The notes under the pieces were generated by a model, which was not told the DNA's origin, made no database searches, and worked only from the letters and a program-made list of their open reading frames with translations. The position numbers and the translations under genes were made by a program. A stretch of DNA of 64,000 nucleotides from JABSSA01 sp039975755 (lineage in GTDB: Bacteria; Pseudomonadota; Alphaproteobacteria; Rhodobacterales; Rhodobacteraceae), in the NCBI GenBank assembly GCA_039975755.1, contig JBDWGM010000083.1:62001-126000 (forward strand), given 5' to 3'. How positions within the stretch are numbered: the stretch's first letter is position 1; each line of letters begins with the position of its first letter. Shown in pieces: positions 9,264 to 17,443 of the stretch.

Positions 9264-10808
9264 TTATTTCGATGCCAGCTGTGTCGCGGACTCTACCGCT
9301 GACAAGGCTGTCTGATAATCTGCGACCAAAGCCGCTGTGGATGGCCCGATGATATCCAAGGCCAACGCGGGATAGATGCCCAAGAGAAGCGTCATAACAA
9401 CCAATGGGGCAAAGATCGCCTTTTCACGGTTGGTCATGTCCGTAATGGATTTCAGGCTTTCCTTGATCAGATCGCCAAACACCACTCGACGGTACAACCA
9501 CAGCGCATAACAGGCTGAGAAGATAACACCCGATGTTGCGACAAGCGCGACCCAGGTATTCACTTGGAACACCGCCATCAATGTTAGGAATTCGCCGACA
9601 AATCCGGACGTTCCGGGCAGTCCAACATTGGCCATCGTGAACAACATAAAGATCAATGCATAAGCCGGCATGCGATTAACCAACCCGCCATAAGCTTCGA
9701 TGTCACGCGTGTGCATCCGGTCATAGATCACGCCAACGCACAGGAACAATGCAGCGGAAATAAACCCGTGACTGATCATCTGGAAAATAGCGCCATCAAT
9801 TCCTTGCTCGTTTCCGGCAAAAATACCCATCGTCACAAACCCCATATGGGCGACGGACGAATAGGCAATCAGCTTCTTCATGTCTTCCTGCACCAATGCC
9901 ACAAGCGACGTGTAGACAATCGCAATCGCTGACATCCACAGCACCAAAGGTGTCATAACCTCAGATCCGATCGGAAACATAGGGATCGAGAAACGCAGGA
10001 ACCCATAGCCCCCCATCTTCAACAAAATCGCAGCCAGTACGACCGACCCGGCAGTTGGGGCTTGAACGTGCGCGTCCGGAAGCCAAGTGTGAACCGGCCA
10101 CATCGGCATTTTCACTGCAAAACTTGCAAAGAACGCAATGAACAGCAAAGTCTGCAGCCCACCAACGACTTGGATGCCCATCAAACTGAATGTTTCAGAT
10201 CCAAAGTTGTGCAACAACAGCTGCTCGATATCAGAAGTGCCTGCATCGACATACATGCCGACCATAGCGACCAGCATCAGAACTGACCCAAGGAACGTAT
10301 AAAGGAAGAATTTGAAGCTGGCATAAATGCGGTTTTTCCCACCCCAGATGCCAATGATCAGGAACATCGGGATCAGCCCAGCCTCGAAGAACAGATAGAA
10401 CAACACCAGGTCAAGCGCCATAAAGACACCCAGCATCAGTGTTTCCAGAAGTAAGAACGCGATCATGTATTCCTTGAGCCGCGTCGTAACGTTCCAACTC
10501 GCGATTATGACCAAAGGCATCATGAACGTCGTCAGCATTACAAACAGGATCGATATGCCATCGACACCCATTTTGTAGGTCAGCCCCATGATCCAATCGC
10601 TTTCTTCAACGAATTGGAACCCTGTGTCCTGATTGTCGAACCCTGCGAGTATGAGCAGCGACACAAGGAAGGTCATAGATGTTGCAAACAACGCCACAAA
10701 TTTGCTGTTGCGTTGTGCGGCTTCGTCATCGCCGTGCAGAAACAACGCCATGATAATAGCGGCCAGCGCTGGTATGACTGTGACAAACGAGAGGAGGTTA
10801 TTGAACAT
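9264..10808 (-). CDS. nuoM: NADH-quinone oxidoreductase subunit M
   Basis: NuoM (ND4) is a proton-pumping antiporter-like subunit. The 514-residue product has the essential glutamate motif LFYLFFEAGLIPMFLIIGIW near residue 135, PMWPVHTWLPDAHVQAP near residue 225, and AYSSVAHMGFVTMG. I use the ATG at 10808, which overlaps the nuoL stop by one base (TAATG); the frame is open 10 codons further upstream, but that stretch lies inside nuoL. About 14 membrane segments are expected. Confidence 0.97.
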   Translation of the reverse strand: MFNNLLSFVTVIPALAAIIMALFLHGDDEAAQRNSKFVALFATSMTFLVSLLILAGFDNQDTGFQFVEESDWIMGLTYKMGVDGISILFVMLTTFMMPLVIIASWNVTTRLKEYMIAFLLLETLMLGVFMALDLVLFYLFFEAGLIPMFLIIGIWGGKNRIYASFKFFLYTFLGSVLMLVAMVGMYVDAGTSDIEQLLLHNFGSETFSLMGIQVVGGLQTLLFIAFFASFAVKMPMWPVHTWLPDAHVQAPTAGSVVLAAILLKMGGYGFLRFSIPMFPIGSEVMTPLVLWMSAIAIVYTSLVALVQEDMKKLIAYSSVAHMGFVTMGIFAGNEQGIDGAIFQMISHGFISAALFLCVGVIYDRMHTRDIEAYGGLVNRMPAYALIFMLFTMANVGLPGTSGFVGEFLTLMAVFQVNTWVALVATSGVIFSACYALWLYRRVVFGDLIKESLKSITDMTNREKAIFAPLVVMTLLLGIYPALALDIIGPSTAALVADYQTALSAVESATQLASK

Positions 10809-12913
10809 TAGTGGGCGCCTCCGCTCAGACTCATCCATGTGACCAAAATCGCGATCCCGATAACCATGGCGAACGCATAGGTAAAGATATAACCGGATTG
10901 GGCTTTGCCAGCGAGGCGCGTGACGAAAGGCACAAAGCCCATCGAGACGCCGTTGATGGTTCCGTCAATGACGTTGCCATCCCCCTTCTTCCAAAGCTGC
11001 CGTCCAATCCACAGGGCCGGTTTGACAAAGACGAAATCGTACACCTCGTCAAAGTACCACTTGTTCTTAAAGAACAGGTACAGCGGGCGTTGGTTTTCGG
11101 CCAAACGCTTGGGCAGTTCGGGGTTTACAATATAGAACACATACGCGGTGATCAGACCGATCAGCATCGCCACAAACGGCGACAGCTTGACCCAGGCCGG
11201 AACTGCATGCGCGTCATCAAGAACCGTATTGTCCGGCCCCATATAGAGCGCGCCGTCACCCGGTTTACCCGCAAAGGCATAGTGATGTTCGCCGTCCTTA
11301 GCCGCATCATCTTCATGACCGTCGTCTGCGTGACCATCATCTGCATGGCCATCTGCGGCATCATCGTGGTGCGCCTCCGCCTCGGCATAGGGAATGCCAT
11401 AGAACTTGGCGACCTTGTCAGTGTGACCAAAGAAGGAATTAAACCAGATCATCCCAGAAAAAACCGCACCCAAAGCCAACACACCCAACGGGATCAGCAT
11501 TGTCATCGGGCTTTCATGGGCATGCTCATGTGTATGCTTGTCGCCGCGCGCTTCGCCAAAGAAGGTCAGGAAAATCAAACGCCACGAATAAAAGCTTGTC
11601 ATCAGCGCTGCAATCACCAAAGCCCAGAATGCAAAGCCAGTTCCGCCTGCATAAGCGCTTTCGATAATTGCATCCTTAGACAGGAAGCCCGCAAACCCAA
11701 TATGTGTCAGCGGAATGCCAACGCCGGTGATGGCCAGTGTGCCAATCATCATCGCCGCAAACGTATAAGGTATCTTTTTGCGCAATCCACCATAGTTCAT
11801 CATGTCTTGCTCATGATGCATCGCGTGGATGACCGACCCCGCCCCAAGGAACAGCATCGCTTTGAAAAACGCGTGCGTGAACAGGTGGAACATCGCCGCA
11901 GAATACATGCCAACACCGGCCGCCACGAACATGTAACCCAGCTGCGAGCATGTCGAATAGGCAATCACGCGTTTGATGTCCGTCTGCACAAGGCCAACCG
12001 TCGCCGCGAAAAAGGCCGTCGCGGCGCCAAGCGCCGTGATAAAGCCAGTGGCCATTGGTGCGAATTCCATGACCGGAGACATCCGGCACACAAGGAATAC
12101 ACCCGCCGTCACCATCGTGGCTGCGTGGATAAGTGCAGAAACAGGCGTCGGACCTTCCATCGCGTCCGGAAGCCACGTGTGCAGGATCAACTGTGCCGAT
12201 TTACCCATCGCTCCGATGAACAATAAAAAGGCTGCCAATTCCGCTGCATTCCATTCTGTCCATAAGAACGACAATTGCGTTTCTGCCAGCTCAGGTGCCG
12301 CAGCAAATACATCGTCAAAGCGGATTGAATCCGTCAAGAAGAACAGCGCAAAAATCCCCAAGGCAAATCCAAAGTCGCCTACACGGTTGACCACAAACGC
12401 CTTGATCGCCGCCGCATTTGCCGATGGTTTGCGATAGTAAAACCCAATCAGCAAATAGGACGCAACGCCTACGCCTTCCCAGCCAAAGAACATCTGAACA
12501 AGATTGTCAGACGTGACCAGCATCAGCATCGCAAATGTAAAGAATGACAGATACGCAAAGAAACGCGGCTTATAGCTTTCGCCTTCGCGCCACTGCGGAT
12601 CGTTTTCCATGTAGCCAAAGGAATAGAGATGCACGAGGCTGGATACCGTCGTGATCACGATCAACATGATGGCCGTCAGACGATCCAATCGAATGGACCA
12701 ATCGGTGCTTAAGCTTCCGCTTTCGATAAAGCGCAATATCTGAATGTGTTCCGTGACGCCGTCAAAGCTGAGGAACACGACCCACGACAAAAGAGCGGAC
12801 AAGAACAATAGCCCTGTCGCAATCCATTGCGCAGCTGCTTCGCCGAACAAACGCCAGCCAAAGCCGCATAAGATCGCGCCAACCAAAGGGGCAAAGAGAA
12901 TCGTGGTTTCCAT
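10808..12913 (-). CDS. nuoL: NADH-quinone oxidoreductase subunit L, with His/Asp-rich insert
   Basis: NuoL (ND5) is the distal pump subunit with the long lateral helix. The 701-residue product shows FGWEGVGVASYLLIGFYY near residue 145, AQLILHTWLPDAMEGPTPVSA near residue 240 (abridged), and AYSTCSQLGYM. Between late membrane segments it has two histidine-rich stretches: DKHTHEHAHESP, then a region with the tandem unit HADDG repeated twice plus HEDD, encoded at about 11276-11390. Such loops are outside the core pump and their role is unknown. The C-terminal helix and final membrane segment (IAILVTWMSL) are present, so the gene is complete. Confidence 0.97.
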   Translation of the reverse strand: METTILFAPLVGAILCGFGWRLFGEAAAQWIATGLLFLSALLSWVVFLSFDGVTEHIQILRFIESGSLSTDWSIRLDRLTAIMLIVITTVSSLVHLYSFGYMENDPQWREGESYKPRFFAYLSFFTFAMLMLVTSDNLVQMFFGWEGVGVASYLLIGFYYRKPSANAAAIKAFVVNRVGDFGFALGIFALFFLTDSIRFDDVFAAAPELAETQLSFLWTEWNAAELAAFLLFIGAMGKSAQLILHTWLPDAMEGPTPVSALIHAATMVTAGVFLVCRMSPVMEFAPMATGFITALGAATAFFAATVGLVQTDIKRVIAYSTCSQLGYMFVAAGVGMYSAAMFHLFTHAFFKAMLFLGAGSVIHAMHHEQDMMNYGGLRKKIPYTFAAMMIGTLAITGVGIPLTHIGFAGFLSKDAIIESAYAGGTGFAFWALVIAALMTSFYSWRLIFLTFFGEARGDKHTHEHAHESPMTMLIPLGVLALGAVFSGMIWFNSFFGHTDKVAKFYGIPYAEAEAHHDDAADGHADDGHADDGHEDDAAKDGEHHYAFAGKPGDGALYMGPDNTVLDDAHAVPAWVKLSPFVAMLIGLITAYVFYIVNPELPKRLAENQRPLYLFFKNKWYFDEVYDFVFVKPALWIGRQLWKKGDGNVIDGTINGVSMGFVPFVTRLAGKAQSGYIFTYAFAMVIGIAILVTWMSLSGGAH

Positions 12914-12919
12914 GTGACG

Positions 12920-13225
12920 TTACCCCTTCATCACGTTGACATCTTCAACCGCGATCGTGCCGCGGTTTCGGAAGAAACAGACCAGAATGGCCAAACCAAT
13001 CGCCGCCTCAGCGGCAGCAACCGTCAGCACAAACAGCGTGAACACCTGCCCGACCAAGTCCCCTAAGAAACTCGAGAAAGCAACCAGATTGATATTCACC
13101 GCCAACAACATCAGTTCGATGGACATCAGCAGGATGATGACATTCTTGCGGTTCAGAAAAAGCCCAAAAATGCCGATGACGAACAGCGTCGCCGCAACAA
13201 TAAGGTAGTGTTCTAGTCCGATCAT
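12920..13225 (-). CDS. nuoK: NADH-quinone oxidoreductase subunit K
   Basis: NuoK (ND4L) is a small three-helix membrane subunit. The 101-residue product has the conserved block NVIILLMSIELMLLAVNINL, which includes the glutamate of the second membrane helix, and a second conserved glutamate in AAAEAAIGLAILV. The size is typical. It is separated from nuoL by six bases and preceded by a 33-codon candidate ORF and the secreted ORF at 13350. Confidence 0.96.
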   Translation of the reverse strand: MIGLEHYLIVAATLFVIGIFGLFLNRKNVIILLMSIELMLLAVNINLVAFSSFLGDLVGQVFTLFVLTVAAAEAAIGLAILVCFFRNRGTIAVEDVNVMKG

Positions 13226-13251
13226 CGGTCTTTCCTATTCTGGCATTCGGG

Positions 13252-13353
13252 TTAACCCCGAAGCTTGAACTCCGTCTTTTGGCCCCGGTCTTCTGGGTGA
13301 ACTGTGGCACCGGCGCATGGCTTTGCGCCTATCTCAGAAGCCCGGGCAGTCAT
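13252..13353 (-). CDS. Candidate 33-residue ORF between the secreted ORF and nuoK
   Basis: The ATG at 13353 overlaps the stop codon of the preceding gene as ATGA, and the frame runs 33 codons to a TAA 26 bases before the nuoK start. The product is hydrophilic with one cysteine (MTARASEIGAKPC at the start) and no recognised motif. The only support is the coupled overlap and the placement in a stretch that otherwise holds no gene; it may be a chance frame. Confidence 0.25.
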   Translation of the reverse strand: MTARASEIGAKPCAGATVHPEDRGQKTEFKLRG

Positions 13354-13946
13354 GGTTTGCCCCCCGCGCTTTGCGGATAATATCTTCGGCAGCCGCACAG
13401 AAAATCCAGACGATCCTTGCGCGGTAAAGGCTTGTCCAAACGATCCTTGAAAAATGCTCGCATATTGCCATCCACTCCCACCGTGCCGGTCTTTTTGGCA
13501 ATGCCCTCAAAGGCAGCCAAATTGCGCCCCTCGGTCAAGGACAGCGGCCCTTTAGGCGCAAGAAGAGGATAGAGGTCGCCGTGCTCTCCGCCGCAGGTAT
13601 CCAGTGAATAGTTGTCATTCTGGATATATTCAGACTGCACGCGTGTCGCGGACCGACCGTCGCAATCCACGACCATGACATCACTGACCACGCCCTTCAC
13701 TGTCCCGAGCACATGATAGATACGACTATTTTCCAAGCGAATTGCTGGACCACCTGACAAACGGTCGTTCAGCCCGGCATTCACGAACGAACAATCCACT
13801 CCCGTGACAACGGGCTTACTGGCTGCGCGCGCATCACGATTTTGCTGGCGCAATTCGGCAGAAGAGAAGTGAGGGATGGAGCACGCCAGTGCAGGTAAGG
13901 CCCCGAGCAAACAGATGCCACAGCTTATGAGAAGTTGGCGGATCAA
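13350..13946 (-). CDS. Secreted Cys-containing protein of unknown function inside the nuo operon
   Basis: A 198-residue product with an N-terminal signal peptide (ISCGICLLGALPALACS). Cleavage by signal peptidase I after ALA is likely; the ALAC stretch is a poor lipobox because the -3 residue is not leucine. The mature part has several cysteines (VDCSF, VVDCDGRS, LDTCGGEHGDLYP, FLCGCRRYYP), which suggests disulfides in the periplasm. The gene overlaps the nuoJ stop by four bases (ATGA), so it is embedded in the operon and probably cotranslated. I do not recognise a family. Confidence 0.8.
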   Translation of the reverse strand: MIRQLLISCGICLLGALPALACSIPHFSSAELRQQNRDARAASKPVVTGVDCSFVNAGLNDRLSGGPAIRLENSRIYHVLGTVKGVVSDVMVVDCDGRSATRVQSEYIQNDNYSLDTCGGEHGDLYPLLAPKGPLSLTEGRNLAAFEGIAKKTGTVGVDGNMRAFFKDRLDKPLPRKDRLDFLCGCRRYYPQSAGGKP

Positions 13947-14545
13947 AGACCCTGCCCCGGTTTGACGTCTTTCAATTCCATCGCCGCTGCGGGATCGCGG
14001 TACATTTGGGCCAGCACATCCTGACGTTTCACGTCAGACCGGTGGCGCAATGTCAGAACGATCGCACCAATCATGGCGACCAAAAGGATCAGACCCGCCA
14101 ATTGGAACAACAGGAAATACTGATCATAGAGGATCAGCCCAAGCGCACGCGTGTTGTGTTCATCCAGCGGTGTGGCCTGCAAACGCAAACTGTCAGCCGC
14201 TGCGTTGCTTTCCCAAGCACCAAAAGCCAGCGCAAATTGCATCAAGATCACAACACCGATCAGCAAAGCCAGTGGCATGTAACGCGCCATTTCGGCCTTC
14301 AGTTCGGCGAAATCCACGTCCAACATCATGACAACGAACAGGAACAAAACCGCGACCGCGCCGACATAGACAATGATCAGCAGCATCGCGACGAATTCCG
14401 CACCCAGCAGAACAAACAGCCCCGCCGCAGACAAAAACGACAAAATCAACCACAGCACTGAATGCACTGGATTGCGGCTGATCACTGTTAGCAATCCGCC
14501 CGCAATCACACTGATTGCGAAAAGATAGAAGGCAAAGACCGTCAT
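13943..14545 (-). CDS. nuoJ: NADH-quinone oxidoreductase subunit J
   Basis: NuoJ (ND6) is a five-helix membrane subunit near the quinone channel. The 200-residue product has the conserved third-helix segment EFVAMLLIIVYVGAVAVLFL near residue 50, with the known alpha-to-pi bulge region, and further helices at about residues 90-108 and 140-165. The hydrophilic tail from about residue 168 is usual for the family. It overlaps the upstream CMD-like gene (ATGA) and the downstream secreted ORF (ATGA). Confidence 0.96.
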   Translation of the reverse strand: MTVFAFYLFAISVIAGGLLTVISRNPVHSVLWLILSFLSAAGLFVLLGAEFVAMLLIIVYVGAVAVLFLFVVMMLDVDFAELKAEMARYMPLALLIGVVILMQFALAFGAWESNAAADSLRLQATPLDEHNTRALGLILYDQYFLLFQLAGLILLVAMIGAIVLTLRHRSDVKRQDVLAQMYRDPAAAMELKDVKPGQGL

Positions 14546-14949
14546 GTGTCGTCCCCTGTTTCATCGTCACCCATGACTTCACGCGCAAGTTCCATCGCGC
14601 GCGTCATGGCAGGGACGCCAGCAAACAGGCTCATCATCCCCAGTGTTTCGAGTATTTGTTGATCATGCGCCCCAGCTTCGCGCGCATGTTTAACCGTTTG
14701 ACGCACTGCAGACGGATTTTGCGCCCCTTGCATCGTCAATCCAGCCAATGTGATCAGCAAACGCGTTTTGGCGTCCAGACCGTTTTCATTGAACGCGTTG
14801 CCAAACATGGCTTCCATTGCATCCTTGGGCATGGTCGGCCACATCGCCTCCATCGCCTTGGGATCAAACGCGTTCATCTGTGGAAAGGACTTCGCCATTT
14901 CCTGCACTTGGGCCATCATCGCAGCGAAGGGGTTCGTGGGATCAGTCAT
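14542..14949 (-). CDS. Carboxymuconolactone decarboxylase (AhpD-like fold) protein, second of a tandem pair
   Basis: A 135-residue all-alpha protein of the CMD/AhpD-like fold, recognised by LDAKTRLLITLAGL, AREAGAHDQQILE and FAGVPAMTRAMELA. It lacks the CxxC peroxidase motif of AhpD. I choose the ATG at 14949, which overlaps the end of the neighbouring paralogue by eight bases; the frame extends ten codons further with another ATG at 14979, inside that paralogue. It aligns over its length with the product of 14942-15328, so the pair arose by tandem duplication. CMD-like proteins include lactone decarboxylases and reductants; which applies here is unknown. Confidence 0.8.
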   Translation of the reverse strand: MTDPTNPFAAMMAQVQEMAKSFPQMNAFDPKAMEAMWPTMPKDAMEAMFGNAFNENGLDAKTRLLITLAGLTMQGAQNPSAVRQTVKHAREAGAHDQQILETLGMMSLFAGVPAMTRAMELAREVMGDDETGDDT

Positions 14950-15328
14950 CTTCGCCCTCAAACACTTCAATCGCTGCATTGAGCGCGTTTATCATTGCCG
15001 GAAAGCCACCATAAAGCGTCATCTGATAGATGATTTCGCAGATTTCCTCGCGACTTGCGCCCACTGCACGCGCACTGGAAATGTTTACCTTTAACTGAGG
15101 TTTCGTGTGTCCACCAATCGCCGCAAGAGCCGCCACAGTTGCCAGCAATCTGGTTTTTTCATCAACAACGCCGCGGCTGTAAAACGTGCCGTAAGGCACT
15201 TCAACCACCATACGGGACAACCCGGGCACCAACGCATCATAGCGTGCAGCCAACGCGTCTTCCATGCCGGGGTTCACTTGTTCCGACAGGGTTTTACCGC
15301 GTTCGTATGTTGCGCTGTCCATGCTCAT
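14942..15328 (-). CDS. Carboxymuconolactone decarboxylase family protein, first of a tandem pair
   Basis: The 128-residue product shows the PcaC-like CMD pattern: MEDALAARYDALVPGLSR, VDEKTRLLATVAALAAIGG near residue 55, ARAVGASREEICEII near residue 86, and YGGFPAMINALNAA. There is no CxxC, so it is not an AhpD-type peroxidase. The ATG at 15328 overlaps the nuoI stop (ATGA); a second ATG lies two codons later. Its place between nuoI and nuoJ implies expression with complex I rather than with an aromatic degradation pathway, for which there is no other gene nearby. Confidence 0.85.
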   Translation of the reverse strand: MSMDSATYERGKTLSEQVNPGMEDALAARYDALVPGLSRMVVEVPYGTFYSRGVVDEKTRLLATVAALAAIGGHTKPQLKVNISSARAVGASREEICEIIYQMTLYGGFPAMINALNAAIEVFEGEDD

Positions 15329-15819
15329 CTGTAAGGCGCATCCGTTTCGAGGTTGCGCGCGATTTCCGCTTCCCAGCGGTCACCATTGGCCAGCAACTTG
15401 TCTTTGTCATAGTACAGTTCTTCTCGCGTTTCGGTCGCGAATTCGAAATTTGGGCCTTCGACAATGGCATCCACCGGACACGCTTCCTGACAAAAACCGC
15501 AATAGATGCATTTTGTCATATCGATGTCATAACGTGTCGTGCGGCGTGATCCATCATCGCGCGGTTCCGCATCGATGGTGATCGCCTGCGCCGGGCAAAC
15601 CGCTTCACACAGCTTGCACGCGATACAGCGTTCCTCCCCACTGGGATAACGCCGCAATGCGTGTTCACCCCGAAAACGCGGCGACAGCGGTCCTTTTTCA
15701 TGCGGATAGTTCAGCGTGGCTTTGGGCGCGAAAAAGTACTTCAGCCCCAGTTTCATACCGTTCCAAAAATCCTGCAGCAGGAAATATTTAGCGGCGCGAT
15801 TATAGTCGATCTGAGTCAT
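15325..15819 (-). CDS. nuoI: NADH-quinone oxidoreductase subunit I
   Basis: NuoI (TYKY) carries the two [4Fe-4S] clusters N6a and N6b that feed electrons to N2. The 164-residue product has both ferredoxin motifs, CIACKLCEAVCPAQAI near residue 61 and CIYCGFCQEACPVDAIVEGP near residue 100. The N-terminus GMKLGLKYFFAPKATLNYP and the end YYDKDKLLANGDRWE are typical of the alphaproteobacterial/mitochondrial type. Confidence 0.97.
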   Translation of the reverse strand: MTQIDYNRAAKYFLLQDFWNGMKLGLKYFFAPKATLNYPHEKGPLSPRFRGEHALRRYPSGEERCIACKLCEAVCPAQAITIDAEPRDDGSRRTTRYDIDMTKCIYCGFCQEACPVDAIVEGPNFEFATETREELYYDKDKLLANGDRWEAEIARNLETDAPYR

Positions 15820-15822
15820 GGT

Positions 15823-16020
15823 TCAGATGTCCCCGTCGGCTGAGTTTTGTTGCATGTAAGCCCAAGCCTTAAGGGCAGCGGCAATCGCTTCGGGTGCAAT
15901 GGCGCGATGATCACCTTCGCCGACATTCACACCTTCCATCTCGATTTCACTCGCGACATAGGCGGAAAGGTCTGACAGCTCTCGTGATTTTGCAGCGGAT
16001 ATGGCGTTGGCTAATCCCAC
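15823..16020 (-). CDS. Small conserved-looking protein of unknown function between nuoH and nuoI
   Basis: I take the GTG at 16020, which is preceded by GGAGG five bases upstream; this site overlaps the last codons of nuoH, one base away. It gives a 65-residue hydrophilic acidic protein (RELSDLSAYVASEIEMEG, then EAIAAALKAWAYMQQN) with two predicted helices and no signal or membrane segment. The frame is open upstream to 16086, but that part lies within nuoH and would lack a ribosome binding site. It stops three bases before nuoI. The function is unknown. Confidence 0.7.
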   Translation of the reverse strand: MGLANAISAAKSRELSDLSAYVASEIEMEGVNVGEGDHRAIAPEAIAAALKAWAYMQQNSADGDI

Positions 16021-16021
16021 T

Positions 16022-17059
16022 TTATCCTCCCACGGTCCAGCGCGCGTAAACGCCCCAGAACCAACCGAATTTAGCAGCAAACGCAACGAACACGACCCAA
16101 GCCAGCGAAAACGGCAGGAACACTTTCCAACCGATCCGCATCAATTGGTCATAGCGGTAACGAGGTGTGATTGCTTTCACCATGGCAAACAAGAAGAAGA
16201 AGAACCCCATCTTTGCGACCATCCACAACGCACCATCTGGCAAAAACGGAATGGGTGACAGCCAGCCGCCAAAGAACAGCAACGTAATCAAAGCGCACAT
16301 CAAGAAGATCGCGATGTATTCGCCAGCCATAAACAGCAGGAATGGCGTCGAGGAATATTCAACCTGATAACCCGCCACCAGTTCTGATTCCGCTTCGGGC
16401 AGATCAAACGGCGGACGGTTGGTTTCAGCCAATGCTGAGATGAAGAACAAGAAGACCATCGGGAAATGCGGCAACCAGTACCACGAAAATAGACCAGCGG
16501 CCCCATCTTGCGCCCGTACGATATCGCCGAAATTCATGGAGTTTGTGGACAAGATAACGCCGACAATGATCAGGCCGATAGAGACTTCGTAGGAAATCAT
16601 CTGCGCGGCAGAGCGCAACGACCCCAGAAACGGGTATTTCGAATTGGACGCCCATCCGCCCATGATAACGCCGTAAACCTCAAGCGAGGAGACTGCGAAC
16701 ACGAACAGAACGGCGACGTTCAGGTTGCTGACGACCCATGAGTCGTTGAACGGAATAACCGCCCAAGCCACCATCGCCAGCACAAAGCTGGTCAGAGGGG
16801 CCAACATGAAAACGGTCTTGTCAGCGCCCGCCGGGATAACAACCTCTTTCACGATGTATTTCACCGCATCGGCCACCGTTTGCAAAAGGCCAAACACGCC
16901 AACCACGTTTGGACCACGGCGCATTTGCACCGCCGCCCAAATCTTGCGATCCCCGTAAACAAGGAACAAAAGTGACACCATCACAAAGGCCACCATGGCC
17001 AAAACCTGGGCCAGAATGATCAGGGCGATGCCGCCCGGCGTTGAGAAAAAGTCAGCCAT
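16022..17059 (-). CDS. nuoH: NADH-quinone oxidoreductase subunit H
   Basis: NuoH (ND1) forms much of the quinone-binding chamber at the membrane interface. The 345-residue product has the conserved WAAVQMRRGPNVVGVFG near residue 40, the ETNRPPFDLPEAESELVAGY block near residue 212 (with essential acidic residues), and about eight membrane segments. It ends with TVGG followed by TAA, and its last codons supply the ribosome binding site of the small ORF downstream. Confidence 0.97.
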   Translation of the reverse strand: MADFFSTPGGIALIILAQVLAMVAFVMVSLLFLVYGDRKIWAAVQMRRGPNVVGVFGLLQTVADAVKYIVKEVVIPAGADKTVFMLAPLTSFVLAMVAWAVIPFNDSWVVSNLNVAVLFVFAVSSLEVYGVIMGGWASNSKYPFLGSLRSAAQMISYEVSIGLIIVGVILSTNSMNFGDIVRAQDGAAGLFSWYWLPHFPMVFLFFISALAETNRPPFDLPEAESELVAGYQVEYSSTPFLLFMAGEYIAIFLMCALITLLFFGGWLSPIPFLPDGALWMVAKMGFFFFLFAMVKAITPRYRYDQLMRIGWKVFLPFSLAWVVFVAFAAKFGWFWGVYARWTVGG

Positions 17060-17065
17060 GGTCCC

Positions 17066-17443
17066 TCATTCGGTCGGTATTCCGCGCTCGGCAAACGCCG
17101 GTGCTACGGCCTCTGCGTCGATTGTCTTGATCTCGCGCGGTAATCCCTCGGAGATCGTGTAATAAGCATCTGCTGTCCAGATATTTTTATCTTGCTCGAC
17201 ACCAGAACGTATATGCCGTGCAAATCCCCAACCTCGGATTAACGCGTAATCCTCAGCCGCATGTCGCGCGTAATCCTCATCGTCGGTCAAGGAAAGCGCA
17301 TTTGTCAGTTCGACCCGAGAATTCATCAGATCGTCCGCAATTTGCATCGTTTCGATTCCGCGATAGTCCGGACTCACCTGCTGGGTCGCGATCTCTGGCG
17401 CAGTCCAAGCCGTCAGCGGCATTATCAGCGCAAAAGCGATCAT
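17066..17443 (-). CDS. Small secreted protein of unknown function between nuoG and nuoH
   Basis: A 125-residue product whose ATG overlaps the nuoG stop by four bases (ATGA). The N-terminus MIAFALIMPLTAWTAPEIA is a short signal peptide, so the mature part is probably periplasmic. It is acidic and mostly helical by appearance (IADDLMNSRVELTNALSL, DDEDYARHAAEDYALIRGWG). No cysteines or known motifs are visible. Coupling to nuoG suggests coexpression with complex I but says nothing about mechanism. Confidence 0.75.
   Translation of the reverse strand: MIAFALIMPLTAWTAPEIATQQVSPDYRGIETMQIADDLMNSRVELTNALSLTDDEDYARHAAEDYALIRGWGFARHIRSGVEQDKNIWTADAYYTISEGLPREIKTIDAEAVAPAFAERGIPTE

Noticed and set aside
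10811..12226. 471-codon plus-strand open frame opposite nuoL
   Set aside because: A shadow of nuoL, whose protein is unambiguous; the frame product is rich in Arg, His and Gln as expected for antisense of membrane codons.
13008..13310. 100-codon minus-strand frame overlapping nuoK
   Set aside because: It lies out of frame over most of nuoK, which has clear membrane motifs; composition is unlike a protein.
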